Positions 52,659 to 61,908 of a stretch of DNA of 64,000 bases are shown piece after piece (positions within the stretch are counted from its first letter, which is position 1; each line of letters starts with the position of its first letter). Position numbers and translations under genes: made by a program. The DNA lies in contig NZ_BILW01000032.1 of the NCBI RefSeq assembly GCF_004000765.1, forward strand, positions 1 through 64,000, in the 5' to 3' direction. This DNA is from Paenibacillus chondroitinus NBRC 15376. Its GTDB lineage: Bacteria; Bacillota; Bacilli; Paenibacillales; NBRC-103111. Under the pieces are notes generated by a model. That model saw only the letters and a program-made list of their open reading frames with translations, was not told the DNA's origin and did no database searches.

Positions 52659-53825
52659 CTATCCCCAGACTTGTTCAAAAACACGCAGCCAGTTGCCGCC
52701 CATAATCTTCTGAACGTCTTCATCGCTATACCCTCTTGCAACCAAGCCACGGGTAAAATTGATAAAGTAACTGTACTTTTCCAGTCCCTTCACCGTTTCG
52801 GTAGACGGCCCGTCCCCTTTGGCAAAGCCAATTCTCGGTGCGATATGCTCTTTAAAATACACCAAGGACCACTCCACATCGCTCATCGGCCAATCCGTAC
52901 CAATGCCAACATGGTCAACACCGACCAGCCGAGCCACATAATCGATATGATCCAGCACATGCTCGATTGTCGTTTCATTCGGGTCCTGATAGATGAACCA
53001 CGGCATCGCAAAAACACCGATGACGCCGCCGGTTCCAGCAATCGCCTGGAGCTCTTCATCGCTTTTGCAGCGCATATGGCCAAAGAGAGCCTCTACGCCA
53101 GTATGAGAAGCGATCACCGGCGCCGTCGAGAGCCTGCATGCGTCCAGCGTTGTTTGCTTGCCGCAATGGCTGGTGTCGACGATGATGCCCAGCTCATTCA
53201 TTCTGCGAATGAAGCGCGCACCGAAATTGCTGACACCGCCATTGGCCTGCTCCGCGCAGCCGGAAGCAATGTAGTTCTGATTGTTGTACGTGAGCTGCAA
53301 AACACGCAAACCGAAATGATAGAGCGCGTCAAGCAAGGCGAGATTTTTGCCTAAGCCATCCGTTTCCTGCGCGGTTACGATGCCCGCTTTTTTATTGCTG
53401 CTTTTGGCGGCGCGAATATCTTCAGCCTTAAGCACTTTGACCAACCAATCATTCGCATCGAATTGGCGCTGTATTTCGCCCATGCTGGTTACAAGGCCCT
53501 CTATATCGGATATGTCCAGTTGGCGATTACCCGCGGTAATCCCTGAACGGTACCACTCCTCCTTGAATGCCGGGAGCTCCCCGCGTGCCGCCATATCGTG
53601 AATGATTTTGCTCGGCATGCCGCTGTACACCATCGGTTCATCCCGGTAAGGTTCGCAAGCTTCACGGATGTTTTCGGAGATATGTGCAGGGATCGCTTGG
53701 GGTGACAAAGGTCCTTGGAACAGCAGATCAATAATGATGCTGCTTTCATGAAGCCGGCTCGCACGGTCCTCCTGCTCTGGCGTTAAGTGAAAAGGATACA
53801 AGCCTTCCGCGAGATTGGTTTTCAT
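52659..53825 (-). CDS. M19 membrane-dipeptidase-like protein
   Basis: A 388-residue protein of the renal dipeptidase (M19) family. Seen: LRVLQLTYNNQNYIASGC, DTSHCGKQTTLDACRLS (His ligand), PVIASHTGVEALFGHMR (His ligand), HVGIGTDWP (Asp) and the C-terminal IMGGNWLRVFEQVW. The N-terminal metal pair, normally DGHND, reads DLLFQ here, so two expected zinc ligands are missing, and the bridging Glu region reads AQETDG. It may bind one metal or have altered chemistry. It lies in an operon with an ornithine cyclodeaminase-like gene and a CocE-like gene, spaced 12 bp on each side. Confidence 0.87.
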   Translation of the reverse strand: MKTNLAEGLYPFHLTPEQEDRASRLHESSIIIDLLFQGPLSPQAIPAHISENIREACEPYRDEPMVYSGMPSKIIHDMAARGELPAFKEEWYRSGITAGNRQLDISDIEGLVTSMGEIQRQFDANDWLVKVLKAEDIRAAKSSNKKAGIVTAQETDGLGKNLALLDALYHFGLRVLQLTYNNQNYIASGCAEQANGGVSNFGARFIRRMNELGIIVDTSHCGKQTTLDACRLSTAPVIASHTGVEALFGHMRCKSDEELQAIAGTGGVIGVFAMPWFIYQDPNETTIEHVLDHIDYVARLVGVDHVGIGTDWPMSDVEWSLVYFKEHIAPRIGFAKGDGPSTETVKGLEKYSYFINFTRGLVARGYSDEDVQKIMGGNWLRVFEQVWG

Positions 53826-53837
53826 CTACATTCGCTC

Positions 53838-54812
53838 CTAAAATGCAATTTGTGTGCCTTTATTCTTACGAACCGCTTCTTGCACAATATAATGAGCAGC
53901 TGCCAGATCCTCACAGGCTAGCCCCAATGATTTAAAAAGTGTAATCGCTGCGCTCGAACTCCTACCTGGCTTAAGCCCGATCAATAGCTCTCCGATTTCT
54001 CCTAAAATATGATCTTCCCCGATCGCCCCTTCGCTCAGGGGAATCAAGTAATCGCCCGCTTCGTTCACGGCGGACTCCCGGCGATCGACGAACAACTCCG
54101 CTTGACGCACGAGTTCGGTATCCAGCTCTCGTTCCTTCGCCCGGCAGGCCCCGACAGCATTGATGTGAGCGCCTTCCTTGACCCACGCTCCCTGCAAAAT
54201 AGGTGTCGTCGACGCCGTCACCGTGCAAATAATATCCGCGTCCCGTACGGCATCCGCCGCGGAGGAAACAGCCTCGACCGGAAGGTTGTACCGCACTTCC
54301 GTCTCTTCCTTCAACTTCCGGGCATGGGCCGGGTTCGGCCCCCATACCGTGATCCTTTCGATCGGGCGAACCAGCATCATCGCCTCGATGTGCGTTCTGG
54401 CTTGCTCACCTGTCCCGATCATCGCAAGTTTGCTGGCATCCGGTCTCGCCAGCAGCCGAGTCGCCACCGCACTGACGGCCGCTGTGCGGATCGCGGTGAT
54501 TTTGGTACCATCAACAATAGCCTCCAATTGACCGTTGGTTGAATTAAACAAAGAAACAAACCCTTGATGCGAAGGCATCCCTTTCGCATGATTATCCGGC
54601 AGCACGGTAATCACTTTGGCACCCACTCGCTCTTCCCGCTTCAAGTAAGCCGGCATGAGTCCCATAACATGACTCCCCTGCAGTGGAACAACGCTTCTTA
54701 GCGATTGAACGGCATCTCCATTCGTCAAATCTGCCAAAACAGCCTGCATGATTTCCATGCAAGCTGACATGGACAGCAATTCCAGAACCTCGCGTTGATT
54801 GATGACTAGCAT
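53838..54812 (-). CDS. Ornithine cyclodeaminase/mu-crystallin family protein
   Basis: A 324-residue NAD(P)-dependent enzyme. There is a substrate-binding N-terminal region (RSVVPLQGSHVMGLMPAY, RVGAKVITVLPDNHAKGMPSHQGFVSLFNS, DGTKITAIRTAAVSAVA) and a Rossmann motif AMIGTGEQARTHIEAMM (about 132-148), followed by CTVTASTTPILQGAW and VGACRAKERELD. Members include ornithine cyclodeaminase, alanine dehydrogenase and imino-acid reductases. As first gene of the operon with a dipeptidase-like and a CocE-like hydrolase, it probably handles an amino or imino acid released by them. Confidence 0.9.
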   Translation of the reverse strand: MLVINQREVLELLSMSACMEIMQAVLADLTNGDAVQSLRSVVPLQGSHVMGLMPAYLKREERVGAKVITVLPDNHAKGMPSHQGFVSLFNSTNGQLEAIVDGTKITAIRTAAVSAVATRLLARPDASKLAMIGTGEQARTHIEAMMLVRPIERITVWGPNPAHARKLKEETEVRYNLPVEAVSSAADAVRDADIICTVTASTTPILQGAWVKEGAHINAVGACRAKERELDTELVRQAELFVDRRESAVNEAGDYLIPLSEGAIGEDHILGEIGELLIGLKPGRSSSAAITLFKSLGLACEDLAAAHYIVQEAVRKNKGTQIAF

Positions 54813-54852
54813 ATCTGAATGATCACCCGCTTCGTTAGTACTTGCCTTTACA

Positions 54853-57471
54853 TTATAGCATCTGTTTATATCCCTTCACTCTCGAAGTTTGAATCAATCG
54901 CTGCAGCAAACCGAACAACTGAATGGGATCAAACGGTTTTGTAATATAGCCGCTCATACCCGCTTCGAGCACTTCCTCCTTCACGCCTTTCATCGCATCC
55001 GCCGTCATCGCAATAATTGGAATATCCTTGGCATGCTCCAACTGGCGAATCTGTTTGGTCGCCTCATAGCCGCCCATAACAGGCATTTGCAAATCCATCA
55101 AAATGGCATCGTACCGCTTGAGCTTCGCGCGGGAGACAGCTTCCAGACCATTTTCGGCCACATCGACTATCACCCCGACTTCCTTCAGCATTTCCGTAGC
55201 AACCAATTGATTGATTTCATTATCCTCCACGAGCAAAATGTTCGCATGCTGCAGCGCCTTGAAACGCTCCGACTTCTCCGGGTCTGGCCCTGTGACCTGC
55301 TTGGCCACAAAATGCTGCTGAAACAAACTGATAAGCTCGTTATACAATTGCGACTGGCTGATCGGGAAATACAACACCTTATCTATGGCTTGCGAACGGA
55401 TGCGCGTTTGCAGCTCCGGCTCATGATACGCAGTAACCATTACAATGACCTGCATAGGCGAAGAAAATTCGAGCTGAATGCGTTCAGCAAGCGGAACGGC
55501 AACCGATTCCCTCAGCTTCCAATCTACGATCACCAAATCATAGCGGCCATTGCGGTAAATTTGTTCAATTGCGCCACTCTCGGATTCTGCAGTGTTGACA
55601 ATAAACTGGAATTGTTCGAGCTGGTTTTTGAGAACAAGCTGCATATCCCCGTCATCACAAACGAGCAGCACGCGAAGCAATTTCAACTGTGAGTCTTGAT
55701 TCATCGACGTAATCCGCGATCCCGTACTATAACCAAAATCAGCAGTAAAGGAGAATGAACTGCCCTGTCCGGATTGACTCTCGACACCTATCGCTCCGCC
55801 CATCAGCTCGACAAGATTTTTACTGATCACAAGACCAAGCCCTGTCCCTCCATACTTCCGGGTTGTCGACATATCTGCCTGTGTAAAATGGTGGAACAAT
55901 TGCTCCTGTTGTTCTTCCGTAATGCCGATTCCCGTGTCGCGAACCGTAAATCCGAGAGTGACCCCCCTTTCACTTTTGGCCAAAAGGCAAATTTCAAAAG
56001 AAATTTCGCCCTGATCCGTGAACTTCACCGCATTGTTCGACAGGTTAATCAAAATTTGATTCAAACGGAACGGATCGCCGACAAGCATTTGCGGAACTTC
56101 ATGATGAATGGAGAAATGCAGCTTTAACCCTTTGTCATACGCTTTCATTCCAATGAGATTTGAAATCTGGTTGAGTACATCATACAGGTCAAAATCCACT
56201 TGCTCGATGACCAGCTTCTTGGCTTCGATTTTCGAGAAATCCAGAACGTCATTGATGAGTGCAATCAAACTTTTGGCGGAAATAATCGTTTTATCCACAT
56301 AGACTTGCTGCTGTTCTGAAAGCTCTGTTTGCTGGAGCAAATAACTTAGACCAATCACTGCATTGAGCGGCGTGCGGATTTCATGGCTCATATTAGCCAG
56401 AAACTCGCCTTTCGCGCGATTCGCGGACTCGGCCATTTCCTTGGCTTCCTCGAGCTCCGACGTACGAGCCTCCACCAGTTCCTCGAGGTGGCCTTTGTAT
56501 TGGTGAAGTGCCTTCTCTTGCCGCCTTAGTTCTGTGATATCATGACCGGTTCCCGTCACTTCCACGATCTCCTTGTTCCGATTAAAAATCGGCGAAATCG
56601 TGTAGTGCATACATTTATTTTCACCGCTTGGCAGCAGGCTTTCCGCTTCAAACGACTTGGATTCCTTGGTTCTTAGCACTTCGTTAAGCGCTTGCTTCCA
56701 CTGTTCGCGAGTCTTCTCCGATGCCATCATATTCAACATATTTTGCCCGAGTAAATCACGTTCGTTCGTTTTCAAGAAATGCGACATCTTGTTATTAGCC
56801 TGAGTAATCGTCCCGTCCAAGTCGCAGCAGTAGACGAGGTCAGGCGAGTTTTGCACCAGCGTCCGATACCGGCTCTCGCTCTCGCGCAGCTTGATTTCCG
56901 TTTCATAGCTTCTAATTTCATAAGCGATCAATGAGTAGTAAAGTGGGATGGCTACCGTATGAAAAATCACATAACTTATTGCAAATTCTGTCATAAAATA
57001 ATTCATCGTTTCCTGAGGGGCAAGCAGCGCCCAGCCTACTGTCTGCAAACTGATAACCAGCCCTAGCAGCCAACCGTATCTCTCCATAAGCTTTCTACTT
57101 TTCACAGACCATCGATGGACAACTATACTGATCAACGTCGTAGTCACAAGAGATCCTAGTGGAAAAAGCAAATCTCCGCCAAGCATGATGCGATAAGCGC
57201 CGACCATCAGAGCTGTAACGATTGCAGAAAGTGGTCCGCCAAAAACAGCCGAAAATATAACGCTTACAAAGCGGACATCCATATGCAGCCCATGCGCGAC
57301 ATGTAACGGCATTTGCATAATAAGCAGACCGAAGATTCCGAAAGCGATTCCGAAAATGAGCGACTGCGCTCTTTTGGAGCATTTTACATAATAGGGGTAC
57401 AGCCATCTTAATAGAAAAACAAAAGTCACGATCAATGCACTGCATTGTGCAAAATAGAACAGAAATTTCAT
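54853..57471 (-). CDS. Hybrid sensor histidine kinase
   Basis: About 872 residues. The N-terminal 5TM receptor region of LytS type (about 5-190) is followed by a PAS domain (about 205-325, [21 protein letters not shown]), a coiled linker, HisKA with phospho-acceptor His in [13 protein letters not shown], HATPase ([25 protein letters not shown]), then two receiver domains: a diverged one ([22 protein letters not shown]) and a canonical one ([23 protein letters not shown]). There is no DNA-binding output; a partner is not adjacent. The ATG at 57471 follows GGGGGTGAGG. Confidence 0.92.
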   Translation of the reverse strand: MKFLFYFAQCSALIVTFVFLLRWLYPYYVKCSKRAQSLIFGIAFGIFGLLIMQMPLHVAHGLHMDVRFVSVIFSAVFGGPLSAIVTALMVGAYRIMLGGDLLFPLGSLVTTTLISIVVHRWSVKSRKLMERYGWLLGLVISLQTVGWALLAPQETMNYFMTEFAISYVIFHTVAIPLYYSLIAYEIRSYETEIKLRESESRYRTLVQNSPDLVYCCDLDGTITQANNKMSHFLKTNERDLLGQNMLNMMASEKTREQWKQALNEVLRTKESKSFEAESLLPSGENKCMHYTISPIFNRNKEIVEVTGTGHDITELRRQEKALHQYKGHLEELVEARTSELEEAKEMAESANRAKGEFLANMSHEIRTPLNAVIGLSYLLQQTELSEQQQVYVDKTIISAKSLIALINDVLDFSKIEAKKLVIEQVDFDLYDVLNQISNLIGMKAYDKGLKLHFSIHHEVPQMLVGDPFRLNQILINLSNNAVKFTDQGEISFEICLLAKSERGVTLGFTVRDTGIGITEEQQEQLFHHFTQADMSTTRKYGGTGLGLVISKNLVELMGGAIGVESQSGQGSSFSFTADFGYSTGSRITSMNQDSQLKLLRVLLVCDDGDMQLVLKNQLEQFQFIVNTAESESGAIEQIYRNGRYDLVIVDWKLRESVAVPLAERIQLEFSSPMQVIVMVTAYHEPELQTRIRSQAIDKVLYFPISQSQLYNELISLFQQHFVAKQVTGPDPEKSERFKALQHANILLVEDNEINQLVATEMLKEVGVIVDVAENGLEAVSRAKLKRYDAILMDLQMPVMGGYEATKQIRQLEHAKDIPIIAMTADAMKGVKEEVLEAGMSGYITKPFDPIQLFGLLQRLIQTSRVKGYKQML

Positions 57472-57596
57472 GTGACACCTCACCCCCATTTTACCTACTC
57501 ACTGTGTGAAAAAATTGTCATTTCTTGTCTATTATATATTACAACATTCAGTTCGGATCTTCTACTGATATATCGTGAGGATCTGACCTTTTCGCC

Positions 57597-57625
57597 AAAA
57601 TAAAAAGCCCCAAGCTGCTAGCAGC
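57597..57625 (-). terminator. Intrinsic terminator after ccdC
   Basis: On the minus strand, GCTGC-TA-GCAGC within a CCC/GGG outer pairing is followed by CTTTTTATTTT. Confidence 0.6.
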
Positions 57626-57647
57626 CCGGGTACTCTTCTGTCGTGAT

Positions 57648-58139
57648 TTAGTTCACACTCGCTTTGCGGTATTTCATGAAACTGCCAATTCGCCAAACTG
57701 AAATGTATAAGTATGCCATTAACATCGTAAGAACGGTAAATTCCGTATAATCCAGCCCTTTGAAATACTGCGAAAGCGCGATGCGAATGACCAGCACGGC
57801 GATGATGACATACTTGAAATTCTTGTTTGGCTTCGCGTACACATACCCGTCTTCCCGCTTCTCGTAGCCCGTATGGTACAGCATAATACTGCCCAACCCG
57901 ACGCCCAGCAGCATCGCGCACAACATCTCCCAGATTACAGGTAAATGAAAAGGATGATCAGGGATCTTCGTTAACGAGTAGATGGAAAAACCAAATAGAA
58001 TAGGCAGTAGGATGACGGGAATTAATATTCCCAGACCTTTATTTTTGATCGGACGTGTTTTGCCCCGGGTTCTGAGCCATATTACCAGTATGATAACGAG
58101 CGCTCCAATGCCATACCCGATCCATGTTCCAGCATTCAT
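57648..58139 (-). CDS. ccdC: CcdC-like membrane protein
   Basis: A 163-residue membrane protein with about five helices, resembling CcdC (YneJ/DUF1453) of Bacilli: a basic loop RTRGKTRPIKNKGLGILIPVILL, then HPFHLPVIWEMLCAMLLGVGLGSIML, YEKREDGYVYAKPNKNFKYVIIAVLVIR and the C-terminal LLMAYLYISVWRIG. CcdC is encoded near cytochrome c biogenesis genes in Bacillus, but such genes are not seen here. The function is undefined. AGGAGG precedes the ATG. Confidence 0.82.
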   Translation of the reverse strand: MNAGTWIGYGIGALVIILVIWLRTRGKTRPIKNKGLGILIPVILLPILFGFSIYSLTKIPDHPFHLPVIWEMLCAMLLGVGLGSIMLYHTGYEKREDGYVYAKPNKNFKYVIIAVLVIRIALSQYFKGLDYTEFTVLTMLMAYLYISVWRIGSFMKYRKASVN

Positions 58140-58372
58140 GATAAAAGTTCCTCCTGTTGCTGCTTTTTATATCAGTATACACGATCAATCACGGAATTCA
58201 TTCAGACGCAGGTCATATTCCTTCTCGGTCTTCAGGCGGATACGCTTTCCCGAATCAAATCCTTCATTGTCGTTGCGATAATCCGATTATCCGCATGTCC
58301 TTCCTTCGTTTTGTTTATTTAACAAGAATGGTAGTATGTAAGTAAACACTATCAACTAGAGGTAACAGCCAG

Positions 58373-59641
58373 ATGAGAATGAGAGATTGGGATATTAATT
58401 TAAAAATCCGCCTTGGCGGAGAGACCGCTTTTAACGTTATTTTTTGGACTTTTTTTCCGTTTCTATCGATCTATTTTGCGAACTCCTTCGGCAAAGGCTG
58501 GACGGGCGTCCTCCTGATTTTGTCACAAACGTTGTCCGTTTTCGCCAACTTAATGGGCGGCTACTGCGCTGACCGCTTCGGACGCAAGCGGATGATGGTC
58601 CTCGCGGCATGCGGACAAGGCGTCGGTTATGGCGTCTTCGCACTTGCTGCCTCGCCTCTGCTAGCGATGCCCGTTCTTGGCTTCATCGGGTTCAGTTTCG
58701 CCAGCATGTCCGGTTCCATCTATTGGCCTGCCAGCCAAGCGATGGTCGCAGACGTTGTGAAAGAGGAGCACCGCTCCAGCGTCTTTGCCATTTTCTATAC
58801 AGCCGCGAACGTGTCTGTCGTTGTCGGCCCGCTGCTCGGATCAATCACCTACGATGATAATCCGTATATTGTGCTTTTCGCGGCTTCGGTGTTCTGTCTG
58901 CTCCTCTCTTTGACGATGAGCCGCACCTTGCACGAAACGCTGCCGGAGAAGCTAGCTGAGCGTAACCGCTCCACAACCGGTGAACCTTGGTATCGTTTCC
59001 TCGCCGCGCAGCTGCGTGACTACAAGATCATTGCAGCTGACCGCGTCTTCCTGCTGTTCATCCTGGCCGGTGTGCTGCTGTCTCAAACCTTCATGCAGCT
59101 GGATTTGCTGTTCCCTGTTTTTATGGAGGAAACCGTGAAGTTATCGACGATCTTCTCCTACGGCGACTGGAGTTTGCAATTATCCGGCAAGCAGTTGTTC
59201 GGCCTGATTGTATCCGAGAACGGGCTGTTCGTAGCCCTATTTACCGTCCTTGTGACCAAGTGGATGCTCGCTTATCGTGACCGCTACGTATTTATCGGCG
59301 GTGCGCTTTTCTATGCACTTGGCATTGTATTGTTCGGCCACATGTCCACCTTCTGGGGCTTCACCCTCGCGATTGCCGTGTTCACACTGGCTGAGCTAAT
59401 GTCCGCGGGCCCTCAGCAAGCTTTCGTCTCCCGGCTTGCTCCCGAGCATATGCGCGGCCAATATTTTGCCGCAGGCAGCTTGCGGTATACGCTTGGACGC
59501 ACCTTAGCGCCGCTGTCCATCCCGATCTCATCGTGGATTGGGTTCACATGGACATTCATTTTGCTTGCGGGCATAGCAGTGATTTCCGCAGTCCTGTATA
59601 ACATGATGTTCAACTTGTATGACCGTCAGACCGCTGTTTAA
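58373..59641 (+). CDS. MFS transporter
   Basis: A 422-residue major-facilitator protein with about 12 helices. N-terminal half: FNVIFWTFFPFLSIYFANSFGKGWTGVLLILSQ, the loop 2-3 motif GYCADRFGRKRMM, and MSGSIYWPASQAMVADVVKEEHRSSVFAIFYTAANVSVVVGPLLG. The second half begins after a loop at about 190-215 and shows PEHMRGQYFAAGSLRYTLGRTLAPLS. It resembles drug-efflux or YjdL-like MFS members; the substrate is unknown. AGAGGT precedes the ATG. Confidence 0.92.
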   Translation: MRMRDWDINLKIRLGGETAFNVIFWTFFPFLSIYFANSFGKGWTGVLLILSQTLSVFANLMGGYCADRFGRKRMMVLAACGQGVGYGVFALAASPLLAMPVLGFIGFSFASMSGSIYWPASQAMVADVVKEEHRSSVFAIFYTAANVSVVVGPLLGSITYDDNPYIVLFAASVFCLLLSLTMSRTLHETLPEKLAERNRSTTGEPWYRFLAAQLRDYKIIAADRVFLLFILAGVLLSQTFMQLDLLFPVFMEETVKLSTIFSYGDWSLQLSGKQLFGLIVSENGLFVALFTVLVTKWMLAYRDRYVFIGGALFYALGIVLFGHMSTFWGFTLAIAVFTLAELMSAGPQQAFVSRLAPEHMRGQYFAAGSLRYTLGRTLAPLSIPISSWIGFTWTFILLAGIAVISAVLYNMMFNLYDRQTAV

Positions 59642-60016
59642 AGATATCTGATTATTGTACTCACCATTCAGCCTACTTCCCATACATTCATAGAACCTGG
59701 CGGTGAGTCTTCTAATTTAAAGGAACTGAAGGCCGCTATTTGAAGGAAATTAAGTATTTTCTTCCTCTAGCGGAACTGCAGGGCCTTATTTGTCTTTGAA
59801 GCCGTCATTTCCAGGCAAAAACAGCGAAATAGAGGAACACAATTCCCTCGACTTATCCAGAACTCCATTTTTCGCCAAAATAACGGACTATAGTTCCCCA
59901 AGCACCCCTATCGCCCTCTCGCACGATGAAATTCTTGTCATTTAGGCCTATCAACAAGCAAATCTCTCAATCTATGAATACATAGAAGTATTACTAGATA
60001 AGGAGAGTGAAGACCT
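59642..60016. other. Gene-free intergenic region with palindrome
   Basis: No gene is seen. It carries the nested palindromic repeat at 59722-59897 and, near 59995, the approach to the CHRD gene's ribosome binding site. Confidence 0.6.
59722..59897. repeat. Nested palindromic repeat, second locus
   Basis: Same layout as 29246-29420. Forward units at 59722-59740 and 59772-59790 (offset 50), reverse units at 59828-59846 and 59879-59897 (offset 51), each related to GGAACTnCAGGGCnnTATT. The central hairpin is less clear than in the first locus. Confidence 0.75.
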
Positions 60017-60424
60017 ATTCCAACCATTTACAAAGCCTTTCTAAACGGTAAAAACGAAGTGCCTCCCGTACAAACATTATCAACGGGAGATGCCATATTC
60101 GAGTTGAACAGCAGCGGCAGCCAGTTAAGATTCGCCTTGATCATGCGAAATATGTCCCGCGCCACCCAAGCCCATATTCATCTTGCTCGACCAGGACGGG
60201 GCGGTCCCATTGCTGCTTGCCTGTTTGGCCCCAACCAGTTCGGCATTTCAGTCAGGCGAGGCGCCATTCGAGGCATTCTAACGAATCAAGACTTAGTCGG
60301 TCCACTGCAAGGAAAGACGCTTAAAGACTTAATTACTGAATTCGAAAGCGGTAATGCCTACGTCAACGTGCACACCAACCGTAATTCGGAAGGTGAAATT
60401 CGCGGCCAAGTCAAACAGCCTTAA
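60017..60424 (+). CDS. CHRD-domain protein with apparent ATT start
   Basis: A protein of about 135 residues consisting of one CHRD domain: AFLNGKNEVPPVQTLSTGDAIF, AQAHIHLARPGRGGPIAACLF-type strand, LTNQDLVGPLQGKTLKDLI and AYVNVHTNRNSEGEIRGQV. The conserved domain start lies before the first GTG (60059), so that codon is too late. Going upstream, an in-frame TGA is met, leaving ATT at 60017 as the only start at proper spacing (11 bases) from AGGAG at 60001. Either ATT initiates translation or an ATG has mutated. No signal peptide is seen. Confidence 0.72.
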   Translation: MPTIYKAFLNGKNEVPPVQTLSTGDAIFELNSSGSQLRFALIMRNMSRATQAHIHLARPGRGGPIAACLFGPNQFGISVRRGAIRGILTNQDLVGPLQGKTLKDLITEFESGNAYVNVHTNRNSEGEIRGQVKQP

Positions 60425-60436
60425 AGATATGAAAAG

Positions 60437-60463
60437 AAGACATCCTTTCCGGGTGTCTTTTTT
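60437..60463 (+). terminator. Intrinsic terminator after CHRD gene
   Basis: AAGACA-TCC pairs with GGG-TGTCTT around TTTCC, followed by TTTTTT. Confidence 0.82.
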
Positions 60464-60595
60464 CCACTTGCGAACATCCCGACTCCCCATGAAAATAGGT
60501 TCAAAAGTTTACACTTGGCTTATCCTTTCAGAATATGAATGTTTAGAATACCAATCACTTTGGTGTCGGAAACCTAGACAAAGGGATGTGGCCAG

Positions 60596-61459
60596 ATGAA
60601 AAATAACCCCACGCAATACTCCACCCTGGTTCAGCGCAGTTCCAGCCATATGCATCAATTTCTTCATAAAATTTGCCGTAAAGGAGACGAAAAACTTCAT
60701 TTTATCTTAGTTCATGATGCCGAACGCTCAAAGCCAACTAACGCTAATTCTGCACATTCTTTAAATTCATCCAACGATAAACAAGCCATGCTCCTGCATA
60801 AACCCCTCTTGCTGTTGGAAAAACAAGTCCCTCACATCGAGCTGATCTCTAAAAACAACAAATCCATTCATTTGCTCAGTCAAAATGCCAAAGGCTACGC
60901 CGTATTCATGGAAATTAATCGCAGAGATGAAAAGAGCCGCGAAATCAAAGAAATCAGAGCACAGTTTATCGATGTTGATCTCAATAAAATATCCGAACAA
61001 TTCCAATCCAAAGAACAATTAAAAGCACGAATCAAACAACTCAAATCTGACCCCTTAGAGCGGATCCAATCCATCACAATTAAAAAAGGGAAACAAGGGC
61101 AATACCTGCTTAGAGCTCATCGCGCTGAAGAGCAGGTTGCTCAATTGAAAAAAACCTTCCTCAAAAAGCACTGGTCGCAGATTAAAAATGCCATGATCGT
61201 CGAAACAAAAAACGGCTATCACATCTATTGGGCCATTCAAAACGGCTCCATATCCAAATTCGTTCCTATTCAAAAGGCGCTAGCTAGCAAATTCGGATCT
61301 GATCCTATGATTACAAACCTGTCGAGGGTCATGCGTATTCCTGGATTTTACCATATGAAAAATCCGGATAAGCCTTACCTTGTCAGGGTCATTCATTCAG
61401 GAAGGAAGCAGCCTTTCACACAAGAGGAGCTTATCCAGACCCTAATGTTAAGACCATAA
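60596..61459 (+). CDS. Orphan RepB/AEP-type DNA primase
   Basis: A 287-residue protein whose C-terminal about 170 residues match the RepB-type primases of the archaeo-eukaryotic primase (AEP) superfamily: metal-binding FIDVDLN (Asp126, Asp128), TKNGYHIYWAI (His209), and DPMITNLSRVMRIPGFYHMKN (Asp236, Arg244, Arg247). The N-terminal about 115 residues are not recognised. No helicase, replication-initiation or integrase gene accompanies it. It sits between a CHRD gene and repeat copies of the ssrA 3' end, so it may be a leftover of an integrated element or a resident PrimPol-like enzyme. AAAGGGATG precedes the ATG. Confidence 0.8.
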   Translation: MKNNPTQYSTLVQRSSSHMHQFLHKICRKGDEKLHFILVHDAERSKPTNANSAHSLNSSNDKQAMLLHKPLLLLEKQVPHIELISKNNKSIHLLSQNAKGYAVFMEINRRDEKSREIKEIRAQFIDVDLNKISEQFQSKEQLKARIKQLKSDPLERIQSITIKKGKQGQYLLRAHRAEEQVAQLKKTFLKKHWSQIKNAMIVETKNGYHIYWAIQNGSISKFVPIQKALASKFGSDPMITNLSRVMRIPGFYHMKNPDKPYLVRVIHSGRKQPFTQEELIQTLMLRP

Positions 61460-61467
61460 GGATTGCA

Positions 61468-61495
61468 AAAAAGCACCCTCGAAGGGTGCTTTTTC
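61468..61495. terminator. Intrinsic terminator after primase gene
   Basis: AAAAAGCACCCT(CGA)AGGGTGCTTTTT; identical over about 50 bp, including the following CTGTACTTGTATGGAGGTG, to the sequence at 61868-61920. Confidence 0.9.
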
Positions 61496-61667
61496 TGTAC
61501 TTGTATGGAGGTGAGGGGAGTATTGAAATGTCCATCTAACTTACTGACGAAGCACACTCTACGACGACTACCCTAGCGGTACATTTCAATGCCGTGCTCC
61601 CTCCGCTCACGCTCCAGTCCGCGCGGGCGAACCCGCTAGGGGTTCTACCCCCGTAACTCCTAATACA

Positions 61668-61702
61668 AAAGAAAAAGCACCCTCACGGGTGCTTCTTCTT
61701 TT
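61668..61702. terminator. Terminator hairpin inside repeat unit 1
   Basis: AAAAGCACCCTCACGGGTGCTTCTTCTTTT; a variant of the flanking terminators at 61468 and 61870. Confidence 0.75.
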
Positions 61703-61869
61703 GTATGGAGGTGAGGGGAGTATTGAAATGTCCATCTAACTTACTGACGAAGCACACTCTACGATGACTACCCTAGCGGTACATTTCAATGCCGTGCTCC
61801 CTCCGCTCACGCTCCAGTCCGCGCGGGCGAACCCGCAGGGGTTCTACCCCCGTACCTCCTAATACAAAA

Positions 61870-61897
61870 GAAAAAGCACCCTCGAAGGGTGCTTTTT
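61870..61897 (-). terminator. ssrA intrinsic terminator
   Basis: On the minus strand GCACCC(TTCGA)GGGTGC with a flanking A/T stem is followed by TTTTTCTTTT, about 12 bp past the tmRNA 3' end. Confidence 0.88.
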
Positions 61898-61908
61898 CTG
61901 TACTTGTA

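Larger units (their letters stand above)
61501..61900. repeat. 200-bp tandem repeat carrying tmRNA 3'-end pieces
   Basis: Two units (61501-61700 and 61701 to about 61900) at a 200-bp period, nearly identical. Each begins with TTGTATGGAGGTGAGGGGAG, the ssrA 3' terminus read on the plus strand, and ends with a terminator hairpin. Within a unit, ATTGAAATGT (61522-61531) is inverse to ACATTTCAAT (61581-61590), and GTATGGAGGTGAGGGG is roughly inverse to CCCCGTAACTCCTAATAC, so each unit is a large imperfect palindrome. It ends where the real ssrA begins. Confidence 0.85.

Noticed and set aside
61471-61900. Second tmRNA or tRNA gene
   Set aside because: Only about 20 bp of the ssrA 3' end is present in each copy; no acceptor partner or tag frame follows.
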